Positions 20,678 to 27,085 of a DNA stretch of 35,271 nucleotides are shown piece by piece. The notes beneath the pieces were generated by a model. It worked only from the letters and a program-made list of their open reading frames with translations, was not told the origin of the DNA and did not search any database. Source of the stretch: Sphingobium arseniciresistens (GTDB taxonomy: Bacteria; Pseudomonadota; Alphaproteobacteria; Sphingomonadales; Sphingomonadaceae). The translations under genes were made by a program, and so were the position numbers. How positions within the stretch are numbered: the stretch's first letter is position 1; every line of letters begins with the position of its first letter. Location: the NCBI GenBank assembly GCA_029167225.1, contig JARFNK010000037.1, positions 1-35,271 of the forward strand, read 5' to 3'.

Positions 20678-21157
20678 GTGACGGACGAGAGCATGGAGTC
20701 CGTCCAGGCCTTTCCGAACAGCTTGGACGGCATGGCCTTTGGAAAACGGCGCTCCATTCCGCCGGCCCGCGCCGGAGCCGCCGATCAGGTCCTCCTGCTC
20801 CGGGGCATCCCCTTTCAGGCGCAATGCGACGACCCGCAGATCGCGATCACGGGCAAGGCATCCATCGCCTATGTGCCAAGCGACCGGGTCGCCGGGATTT
20901 CGACGCTGGCGCAGGTGGTGGAGGGCAGCGCCCATACCGTCTGCACGCTGGAAGGCATGGCGGCGAAGATCGCCCAGTTCATCTGGGACCATCTGGCCCC
21001 GCATGGCGTCGCCGTGGTCATCGAGACGGAACATGGCGGCATCAGCAACCGTGACAGGCCCTTGCCGGGCGTGCCGATGGTGACGAACCGGATGCTCGGC
21101 TGCTTCCTGGAAGAACCGGGCGGCGGCCGCAAACTGCTCTCCATGCTCGGCTACTGA
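20678..21157 (+). CDS. GTP cyclohydrolase I-like protein lacking zinc ligands
   Basis: A 159-aa protein with the FolE fold (T-fold) sequence: LLLRGIPFQAQC, TGKASIAYVPSDRVAGISTLAQVVE, HLAPHGVAVVIETEHGGIS and the C-terminal TNRMLGCF. In active enzymes the zinc site is C-E-H-H plus a later H-x-C. Here these read C50-D-D-P and H119-G-G, so one Cys stays while the second Cys and both histidines of C-E-H-H are lost. The guanine-binding glutamate (E92) is kept, but its preceding Gln is Leu. The first helices of normal FolE are also missing. It is unlikely to make dihydroneopterin triphosphate; it may bind a purine or pterin. GTG 20678 has GGAAGG upstream. Confidence 0.82.
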   Translation: MTDESMESVQAFPNSLDGMAFGKRRSIPPARAGAADQVLLLRGIPFQAQCDDPQIAITGKASIAYVPSDRVAGISTLAQVVEGSAHTVCTLEGMAAKIAQFIWDHLAPHGVAVVIETEHGGISNRDRPLPGVPMVTNRMLGCFLEEPGGGRKLLSMLGY

Positions 21158-21210
21158 CGTCCCAGATCAGGACAGTCCGGCACGGATGTGCAGCACATAA
21201 CCGCAATTTT

Positions 21211-21231
21211 ATGTTCGATTTTATCGAACAT
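21211..21231 (+). terminator. AT-rich hairpin after the FolE-like gene
   Basis: A perfect 9-bp inverted repeat (ATGTTCGAT / ATCGAACAT) with a TTT loop lies 53 bp after the FolE-like stop and is followed by TTTTC. It could be a weak intrinsic terminator. Its AT-rich stem and position 100 bp before the next start also suit an operator. Confidence 0.45.
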
Positions 21232-21330
21232 TTTCTTCGATCTTATTCGGCTATTTTAGCCCCTCGTCCCGTGACACACAGGCATTGTCGCGGCGCGCTC
21301 CCTTGGCGCCGCTGAAGCAAGGACGTCATC

Positions 21331-21576
21331 ATGTCACAGGCTCTGGCACTGATATTGGGATCGTGCAGGTCACGGGCAGACATGCTCCAGATCATGGAGC
21401 GCTTCCCGCGGCTGCTTCCCCTGGCCCTCTATGGCGCCGCCGCACTGGCGGCGATCGTCTTGCTGTTCCTGTGGGTCGAGAGCGCCCTTGGCGACGCCCT
21501 GCCAGCCGCACTCGTGACGATGATGATCGCGCTCGCCTTCATATCGCTGACACAACTCGGCGAGGGCAGGCGCTGA
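21331..21576 (+). CDS. Small membrane protein of unknown function (81 aa)
   Basis: An 81-aa frame with two strongly hydrophobic segments, roughly residues 29-47 (LPLALYGAAALAAIVLLFLW) and 57-74 (LPAALVTMMIALAFISL), joined by a short acidic turn. The N-terminus is mildly basic. ATG 21331 has AAGGA about 8 nt upstream; ATG 21382 would give a shorter form. No family is recognised. It follows the FolE-like gene after 173 bp and converges on the ATP12 gene. Confidence 0.6.
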   Translation: MSQALALILGSCRSRADMLQIMERFPRLLPLALYGAAALAAIVLLFLWVESALGDALPAALVTMMIALAFISLTQLGEGRR

Positions 21577-21613
21577 TCCGGCCAACAGGCCACGGCCGGC
21601 ATCTCAGGAACGA

Positions 21614-22312
21614 TCAGTCCCTGGCGACCATGCGACAGAAGCGGGCGGCATCGGCAAATTCGCGGGCGCGCAAGGCGGCGCGGGCGGTCGCCTCGGCATC
21701 CTCGCCCCATTGCTCGGCCTGCCAGCGCTCGTCGATGTCGGCCGCCTGCCAGACGGCATCGGCATCCAGCGCGCCTTCCGCAACCGCCAGCCCGCAGACC
21801 AGCGATCCGCTGAGCGTCACCAGCGTCGACAGCCCCGCCAGCGTAAACTCGTCCAGCACCGTGACGGCGGCGGCGAGGCGCGCGAGCGTTTCGGGCGGCT
21901 GGGCGACATGGATGATCCCGGCGGTCACCTCGAAATGAATGTCATAGCGCCCGCGGGCCCAGTCGAGCAGCGGATCCCATGCCGCCGCCTGCCGCATGAC
22001 GAGCTTTTCCGGGCCATCGGCACGGTAGCACAGCAGGTCGCTTTCGCCATAGGCGGCGATCCCTTCGGCAAAGGCCCGTGCATTGGGTCGCACCTGGTCG
22101 ATGGCGGCGTTGGCAAGGCCGGTCATCGGCATGGAGCGCGGGTCGATCTCATCGCCCTGGCCCGCCCATTCGGCGACGATCGCATCGGCCAGCGCAGCAT
22201 TGGGCACCAGCAGCGGTGCGCGCGCCGGGGTCCGCACCGGCCGCCCGTCCAGCGCGACGCCATGCCCGCCCGCTTCGGAGAGAATGGCGACATCCTTGTA
22301 GAAACGCTTCAC
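21614..22312 (-). CDS. ATP12-family F1-ATPase assembly chaperone
   Basis: Predicted chaperone for assembly of the alpha subunit into F1-ATPase, a family shared by mitochondria and alphaproteobacteria. The 232-aa protein has the family opening MKRFYKDVAI and LDGRPVRTPARAPLLVP, the central LLCYRADGPEKLVMRQAAAWDPLLDWA, and the C-terminal WQAADIDERWQAEQWGED with acidic residues typical of the group. The start is GTG at 22312 with AGGGAAG upstream. It is the last gene of a coupled minus-strand operon, 4 bp after the small membrane protein. Confidence 0.92.
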   Translation of the reverse strand: MKRFYKDVAILSEAGGHGVALDGRPVRTPARAPLLVPNAALADAIVAEWAGQGDEIDPRSMPMTGLANAAIDQVRPNARAFAEGIAAYGESDLLCYRADGPEKLVMRQAAAWDPLLDWARGRYDIHFEVTAGIIHVAQPPETLARLAAAVTVLDEFTLAGLSTLVTLSGSLVCGLAVAEGALDADAVWQAADIDERWQAEQWGEDAEATARAALRAREFADAARFCRMVARD

Positions 22313-22316
22313 GCCG

Positions 22317-22616
22317 TCACTTCCCTGGCTTGCTGCTGCTACTGATCGCGGCGAGCAGCAGGCGCGGGATCACCAGCGTCTGGACAAGCCCCACGACCGA
22401 GAGGATCGCGCCCATCATCTTCGCCTTGTCGCCCTGAACCCAGGAAAAGCGCTGCATGATGATGAGGAAACCGAACATCAGCACGAACACGCCCGACAGG
22501 CGAAACAGGCCGATCGCGAAATAGCGTTGCCGCGCGATCCGCTCCTTCTGCTCCGGGGTCAGCGGCGGCGCCGGCACGATCGGGGCGTCCTCTTCCTGCA
22601 TATCGTTATTTTTCAT
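22317..22616 (-). CDS. Small two-helix membrane protein, function unknown
   Basis: A 99-aa protein with a polar, acidic and proline-rich start (MKNNDMQEEDAPIVPAPP), then a charged RIARQRYF segment and two hydrophobic helices at about 34-53 and 66-90. The tail is serine- and lysine-rich. The ATG overlaps the stop of the HAD phosphatase gene (ATGA), so coupled translation fixes the start. It sits immediately before the ATP12 chaperone gene, which hints at a membrane role near ATP-synthase assembly, but no family is recognised and the function is open. Confidence 0.8.
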   Translation of the reverse strand: MKNNDMQEEDAPIVPAPPLTPEQKERIARQRYFAIGLFRLSGVFVLMFGFLIIMQRFSWVQGDKAKMMGAILSVVGLVQTLVIPRLLLAAISSSSKPGK

Positions 22617-23272
22617 AGCGCAGCGATATGGCCGTGCAGCGCCGCGCTGTCCATAACCACGACATGCGCGCCCGCCGCCGTCAGTTCCTCCGGCCGGTGA
22701 TAGCCCCAGCCGACGCCGATGCCGCGCACGTCCGCCGCCACCGCCATCGCGATGTCGAAGCTGGTGTCGCCGATCATCACCGTCGTTTCGGGCACAGCGC
22801 CGGCATCCGCCATCGCCTGATGCAGCATCGAGGGATGCGGTTTCGACGGGTGGCGGTCGGCAGTCTGCAGGGTGACGAAGTGGTCCAGCAGGCCATGATG
22901 GGTGAGGCACAGGTTGAGCCCGCGATCCGACTTGCCGGTCGCCACGCCCAGCAGCCAGCCCGCCTCGTCCAGCGCCACGATCAACTCCGCGATGCCGGGA
23001 TAGAGCGGCTCCGCCACGCCATGGTCGCGGCGCATCGCCTGGAAAGCGAGCTTGTAGCGATCCGAGAGATGATGATGGAAATCGGCCTCCGCCTCGGGCA
23101 GCAGCCGCGCCATCGCATGGGGCAGCGAAAGCCCCACGACCGAGAGGATCGCCGCCCGCGAGGGCGCCTCCATCCGCACATCCTCGAAGGCGCGGACCAT
23201 GGCCGTACAGATGCTGTGCTGGCTGTCGACCAGCGTGCCGTCGCAATCGAACACGGCGAGACGGTTACTCAT
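22613..23272 (-). CDS. HAD-superfamily hydrolase (phosphoglycolate phosphatase-like)
   Basis: Predicted Mg-dependent small-molecule phosphatase. The 219-aa protein has all HAD motifs: I as VFDCDGTLVDS with nucleophile D9 and D11, II as GVATGK, III at the lysine of HPSKPHPSML, and IV as MIGDTSFDIAMA. A helical cap lies between motifs I and II. Phosphoglycolate phosphatase or pyrophosphatase-like activity is the usual assignment for this subgroup, but the substrate is not certain. ATG 23272 overlaps the PaiB-like stop (ATGA), which fixes the start. Confidence 0.93.
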   Translation of the reverse strand: MSNRLAVFDCDGTLVDSQHSICTAMVRAFEDVRMEAPSRAAILSVVGLSLPHAMARLLPEAEADFHHHLSDRYKLAFQAMRRDHGVAEPLYPGIAELIVALDEAGWLLGVATGKSDRGLNLCLTHHGLLDHFVTLQTADRHPSKPHPSMLHQAMADAGAVPETTVMIGDTSFDIAMAVAADVRGIGVGWGYHRPEELTAAGAHVVVMDSAALHGHIAAL

Positions 23273-23871
23273 CGCGTGCCCTCCCGCATCGTGGCGGCGG
23301 TTGGCGCATTGCCTACGCCCTCCAGCGCATCGGCGACGGCAAGGCGGGCGGCGGCGGGCTTGTCCTGCCCGAACTTGGCGGTGCCGCGCCATTGGGTGAC
23401 GGTCAGCGCGAAGCCGGTGATCGCGCCCAGCATCCGCTCGAACTTGCCCGGCGTCATCTTCGCACGGGTCCATGCGGGCTTGGGCGACAGCCGCGCCTCC
23501 CGATCGGCAGAGAGCCGGTCGAGCAGGCCGGCGGTCTCCGCCCCGTCCAGCGGCGCGACGGTGCCGGAAAGCTCGACCGCGCGATAGTTCCAGGTCGGCA
23601 CCTGATCGTCCAGGCCGTACCAGTCCGGGCTGACATAGCCATCCTCGCCCTGCGCCACGAACAGCGCCTGCGCGCCATGCAGGGCGGGCGTCAGCGCATT
23701 GGCGTTCGCGAGGTGGAAGCCGAGGCGATCCTCATCCAGCCACACCGCCGCGACATGGGCGACGCGCGACCCCTGCGGCGTTCCGGCGAAGACCATGCCG
23801 AACCCCCGCGCCGCCACGAAGGCGCGCATGGCGTCGCGGTCCTTCCAGTGGAAACGCGGGTCCGGGTGCAT
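23269..23871 (-). CDS. PaiB-family FMN-binding protein
   Basis: A 200-aa protein of the PaiB (FMN-binding negative transcriptional regulator) family. The split-barrel flavin fold is indicated by the opening MHPDPRFHWKDRDAMRAFV, then GFGMVFAG, and the diagnostic YVSPDWYGLDDQVPTWNYRAVEL at about 80-102. The C-terminal KFERMLGAITGFALTVTQWRGTAKFGQDKP matches the 'K-x-x-QN/Q-x-R' region. Bacillus PaiB was named as a regulator of sporulation and protease genes; biochemical function in proteobacteria is poorly known. It overlaps the pseudouridine synthase stop by one base (TGATG) and the HAD gene by four. Confidence 0.9.
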   Translation of the reverse strand: MHPDPRFHWKDRDAMRAFVAARGFGMVFAGTPQGSRVAHVAAVWLDEDRLGFHLANANALTPALHGAQALFVAQGEDGYVSPDWYGLDDQVPTWNYRAVELSGTVAPLDGAETAGLLDRLSADREARLSPKPAWTRAKMTPGKFERMLGAITGFALTVTQWRGTAKFGQDKPAAARLAVADALEGVGNAPTAATMREGTR

Positions 23872-25397
23872 CAGCGCGAGCCGCGCCCGCGCCGTTCGCC
23901 GCGGCGCTCCTTGCGGATCAGCTTGGCGTGCTGGCGCGCCAGCTTCTTGTCGTCCTCTCGCGTGGGGCGCAAGTCCAGATCCTCGACCAGCGGCATGTCG
24001 CCCAGCGTCATGTCGAAGCCCAAATCCTTCAGGCTCTCGTCGAAATGCCGGGGCAGGTCCGCCTTCACGTCGACCACGCCGCCCTCGGGCGAATCGATGC
24101 GGATGCGGCGGGCGTGCAGATGCATCTTCCGGCTGATCGTGCCGGAGAGGAAGGCTTCCTTGCCGCCATATTTGCCGTCGCCCACGATCGGATGGCCGAT
24201 GGCCGCCATATGGACGCGCAGCTGGTGGGTGCGCCCGGTATAGGGCTGCAGCTCGACCCAGGCGGCGCGGTTGCCGGCGCGCTCGATGATGCGATAGCGG
24301 GTGCGGGCGGGCAGCCCCTCTTCCTCGTCAACATGCATCTTCTCGCCGCCGGTGCCCGGCTGCTTGGCGAGCGGCAGTTCGATCATGCCGTCGGCGATGC
24401 TCGGCACGCCCATCACCAGCGCCCAATAGACCTTGCGCGCGGTGCGGCTGGAAAAAGCCTTGGCGAAATGCCCGGCCGAGCGGGAGGTACGGGCGAGCAG
24501 CAGCGCGCCCGACGTGTCCTTGTCCAGCCGATGGACCAGCTTGGGCCGCTGGTCGAGATCATACATCAGCGCGTCGAGCAGCCCGTCGACATGATGCTCC
24601 GTCTTCGTGCCGCCCTGCGTCGCAAGGCCCGGCGGCTTGTTGATGACGATCGCCTGCGCGTCGATATGGATGACCATGCCCTGCGCATGGGCCAGTTCCT
24701 CGTCGCTCAGGACGGGGCGTTCCTTGACCTTCTTCACCCGCACGGTTTCACTGGCGGCGGGCTTTGGGTCGGCGGGGGGCACGCGAATGCCCTGCCCTTC
24801 CGTCACCCGGTCGCCCGGCGTGGCACGCGCGCCGTCGACGCGCAGCTGGCCGGTCCGCGCCCAGCGCGAGACCTGCGCGAAGCTGATGTCGGGCAGATGT
24901 CGCTTGAACCAGCGGTCGAGGCGGATCCCATCGTCATCGGCGGCGACACGGAACTGCCGAACGTCGAGCGTGGCCGTCGAAACGGCGGTTGCAGGCTTGC
25001 GGACTTCGGCGACCTTCGGTGTCGCGGGCGCGCTGGCGGCAGCGCGGGGCGAGCGGGACGCCCCCTCGCCAGCCTTGCGCGCGCTCGCGGCCTTGGCGCC
25101 GCCACGGGCGAAACCCTTGCCGGCGGGCTTGTCTCCACCCCTGCCGAAACCCTTGCCCGGTCCCTTGCCGGCACCGCCTTCGGCGCGCCTGTCGGAACGC
25201 TTGTCCGGCGCCCATTCGGACCGCTTGGACGGCCCGTTGGCAGCAGCGCCCTTGCCCGTCGCACCCTTGGCCGGCGGCTTGCCAGCGGCGCCCTTGCCTG
25301 GCCCGGCGCCACGCGGCGGTCGGCTTCCCGGAGCCTTGCCGCCGGGAGCCTTGCCACCTGTAGGTCTGCCGCCCGCGCCCTTGCCACGATCGTTCAT
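23871..25397 (-). CDS. RluA-family 23S rRNA pseudouridine synthase with disordered N-terminal extension
   Basis: Predicted to isomerise uridines in large-subunit rRNA (RluC/RluD type). The 508-aa protein has an S4 RNA-binding domain at about 146-208 (IRLDRWFKRHLPDISFAQVS) and a catalytic domain with HRLDKDTSGALLLA, D292 being the nucleophile, and GRTHQLRVHMAAIGHPIVGD. Residues 1-140 are a low-complexity stretch of G, K, A, P and R, and the C-terminus is also very basic (KERRGERRGRGSR). Usual family members are about 310-330 aa, so the extension is unusual. The ATG overlaps the crcB stop (ATGA), which supports this full-length start. Confidence 0.93.
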   Translation of the reverse strand: MNDRGKGAGGRPTGGKAPGGKAPGSRPPRGAGPGKGAAGKPPAKGATGKGAAANGPSKRSEWAPDKRSDRRAEGGAGKGPGKGFGRGGDKPAGKGFARGGAKAASARKAGEGASRSPRAAASAPATPKVAEVRKPATAVSTATLDVRQFRVAADDDGIRLDRWFKRHLPDISFAQVSRWARTGQLRVDGARATPGDRVTEGQGIRVPPADPKPAASETVRVKKVKERPVLSDEELAHAQGMVIHIDAQAIVINKPPGLATQGGTKTEHHVDGLLDALMYDLDQRPKLVHRLDKDTSGALLLARTSRSAGHFAKAFSSRTARKVYWALVMGVPSIADGMIELPLAKQPGTGGEKMHVDEEEGLPARTRYRIIERAGNRAAWVELQPYTGRTHQLRVHMAAIGHPIVGDGKYGGKEAFLSGTISRKMHLHARRIRIDSPEGGVVDVKADLPRHFDESLKDLGFDMTLGDMPLVEDLDLRPTREDDKKLARQHAKLIRKERRGERRGRGSR

Positions 25398-25771
25398 GCA
25401 AAGCTCCGTATGGCCGCAAGGCCAAGTGCGAGTGCGCCCAGCGCGCCGAGGACGGACAGCAGCACATAGCCGATCGCGAGGCCGGGCTGGCCGCGCTCGA
25501 TCATCAGTACCGTCTCAAGGCTGAAGGCGGAAAAGGTGGTGAAGCCGCCCAGCACGCCCACCGCCAGCAGCAGGCGCATCTGCTCGCCGCCAAGGTTGAA
25601 GCGCGCGAGCGCGCCGGCCAGAACGCCCATGGCGAAGCCGCCGGCGACATTGGCGATCAGCGTCGCCCAGGGCAGAGCCGTACCGAGCAGCGGCGGGGCA
25701 ATGCGGCCAAGATGATAGCGCAGCGCCGCCCCGACGGCGCCGCCCGCCATGACGAGGAGGGTGTTGTTCAT
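25394..25771 (-). CDS. crcB: Fluoride ion transporter CrcB/Fluc
   Basis: Small inner-membrane fluoride channel that works as a dual-topology dimer to expel F-. The 125-aa protein has four hydrophobic helices, the N-terminal GGAVGAALRYHLGR, the pore motif TLIANVAGGFAMG (asparagine in the family's N-x-x-G) and GGFTTFSAFSLE with the phenylalanine-box threonine/serine track. ATG 25771 is chosen as the family start. It is the first gene of the crcB-rluC-paiB-HAD-atp12 operon. I looked for a fluoride riboswitch upstream and did not recognise one. Confidence 0.94.
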   Translation of the reverse strand: MNNTLLVMAGGAVGAALRYHLGRIAPPLLGTALPWATLIANVAGGFAMGVLAGALARFNLGGEQMRLLLAVGVLGGFTTFSAFSLETVLMIERGQPGLAIGYVLLSVLGALGALALGLAAIRSFA

Positions 25772-25894
25772 GGCCCAGCCTCTAGAGATAAATGGCCATA
25801 AAGGAAATGGCGCGTTTTTATTGGCGGCGTCGGGCGTGCCCATGCCAGATCGCGCCAGTCATATCGACACCCCATATCAGCCAAGGCAGCCATG

Positions 25895-25924
25895 CCTCCT
25901 GACGTGCCCACTCACGTCATGAGG
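25895..25924. repeat. Hairpin 1 in the crcB upstream spacer
   Basis: Arms 25895-25906 and 25913-25924 pair over 12 bp with one mismatch around a 6-nt loop. It lies between the beta-lactamase stop and crcB and directly precedes a second hairpin. Function is unknown; no T-run follows on either strand. Confidence 0.5.
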
Positions 25925-25925
25925 A

Positions 25926-25951
25926 CCGGTCGGCGCGGGGACGCCGACCGG
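25926..25951. terminator. Perfect GC hairpin after the beta-lactamase gene
   Basis: CCGGTCGGCG (25926-25935) pairs perfectly with CGCCGACCGG (25942-25951) around a 6-nt loop. On the minus strand it is downstream of the beta-lactamase gene and upstream of crcB, so it may stop or slow transcription between them. It lacks a U-tract, so termination is not certain. Confidence 0.5.
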
Positions 25952-25955
25952 CCCG

Positions 25956-26052
25956 CCGCATGTGTGCATCCATGATCCGGCCGAGCGAAGGGCGTCGCGC
26001 GTCCGGATCATGTGGCGAAGATCATGTGACATGACCTCCGCCACACATGCGG
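25956..26052. repeat. Nested inverted-repeat block
   Basis: Outer arms CCGCATGTGTG (25956-25966) and CACACATGCGG (26042-26052) enclose inner arms CATGATCCGG (25971-25980) and CCGGATCATG (26003-26012). The direct repeat GATCATGTG occurs at 26006-26014 and 26020-26028. The block ends 10 bp from the beta-lactamase stop. It could be a palindromic repeat unit or a structured 3' end; no function is assigned. Confidence 0.55.
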
Positions 26053-26062
26053 GGTGAGCCCG

Positions 26063-26977
26063 TCATCGCGTCGCGCGCTGCCCGGCCTCTTCGCGGGCGA
26101 AGGCGCGTTGCGCGACTGTCAGCCGCCGGGCCAGCTCGCCCGGATCGACAAAGGCGTTCGCCACCCCCGCCTGCTGCCGCGCACGCTTCTTCTGCATGTC
26201 GAACTGCTGGTCGTGGAAGCTCAGGAACACATCCGCCTTCATCGCCCGCAGCTTGGCGAAGGTCGCGCGGAAATCAGCGTCGGCGCGGGGATAATGGGGA
26301 TCGCGGAACAGCTTCTGCCCGGCGACGCTCAGGCTGGAGGCGAACAGCACCGTGCGCGCGCGCGCGCCCTGCCCCGTTCGCATGGTCCAGCTGGTCGCCC
26401 CGCGCGTATGGCCCGGCGTCAGATGCGCGGTCAGTGCGATCGGGCCGAGGCGCAGCACATAGCCGTCGGTAATCACCCGGTCGACGCTGACCGGCGGCGC
26501 ATCCGGCAGTTCGGGGCGCCCCGCGACCTTGCCGGATTCCAGATCGGCCTTGTCGCCTATGCTCGCCACCAGCTGCGCGCCCGTCAGCCGCTTCAGCTCG
26601 GCAAGGCCGCCGCTATGGTCGAAATGCGCGTGGTTGATGAGGATGTAGCGCACATCCTTCAGGCGAAAGCCCAGCGCCTTGATGTTGGTAGCGATCAGCG
26701 GCGCACTTTCCGGCAAGCCGCCGTCGATCAGCACATGGCCCTGCGGACCGGTGATGAGATAGGAGGCAAGCCCGCGCGTGCCGACATAATGGACATTGCC
26801 GATGATGCGGAACGGCGCGAAGGGTGCGTTCCATTCCGCCCGCTGCGCGGCATCCTGCGCCACGGCGACCGGCATCGGTGCCAGCATCGCCGCCCCAAGG
26901 ATAATTCCGGCCAGAGGCGCGAGCAGTCCATGACGGCAACGCGCTCCAAAGCGCACGACTGGCGTGCCAGGCTTCAT
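26063..26977 (-). CDS. Subclass B3 metallo-beta-lactamase
   Basis: Predicted periplasmic zinc enzyme that opens beta-lactam rings. The 304-aa precursor has a signal peptide to about residue 40 (...MPVAVA). The mature part has the B3 zinc ligands: HAHFDH (His116, His118, Asp120, His121), His190 in TPGHTRGATS, and His255 in LSFHDQQFD. The serine of ASSLSVAG takes the B3 Ser221 position in place of the B1/B2 cysteine. GVGTRG-like HYVGTRGLASYLI and LIDGGL are usual for B3. GGAGG lies 6-10 nt upstream of ATG 26977. It is divergent from an AmpR-like regulator. Spectrum cannot be read from sequence. Confidence 0.94.
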   Translation of the reverse strand: MKPGTPVVRFGARCRHGLLAPLAGIILGAAMLAPMPVAVAQDAAQRAEWNAPFAPFRIIGNVHYVGTRGLASYLITGPQGHVLIDGGLPESAPLIATNIKALGFRLKDVRYILINHAHFDHSGGLAELKRLTGAQLVASIGDKADLESGKVAGRPELPDAPPVSVDRVITDGYVLRLGPIALTAHLTPGHTRGATSWTMRTGQGARARTVLFASSLSVAGQKLFRDPHYPRADADFRATFAKLRAMKADVFLSFHDQQFDMQKKRARQQAGVANAFVDPGELARRLTVAQRAFAREEAGQRATR

Positions 26978-27085
26978 AAATTTCCTCCGGTTCCGGCTGA
27001 TGATGACGCGAAGCTAGGGCCGGAACGGACACCCCGACAAATGATGTTCCGTCGCATGAGCCATTAGATTATCTATGGGGTAGAC
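26978..27085. promoter_or_regulatory. bla/ampR-like intergenic region with inverted repeat
   Basis: This 108-bp divergent region contains the inverted repeat CGGAAC (27021-27026) and GTTCCG (27046-27051), 19 bp apart. The position suits a LysR-type regulator site that controls both genes, but the spacing is longer than the common T-N11-A core, so it remains a candidate. Confidence 0.4.

Noticed and set aside
25772-25894. Fluoride riboswitch upstream of crcB
   Set aside because: I looked for the crcB-motif conserved bases on the minus strand and did not find a convincing match.
27021-27051. EcfG-type promoter in the bla/ampR-like spacer
   Set aside because: GGAAC and CGTT are present on the minus strand, but the spacing is longer than 17 bp.
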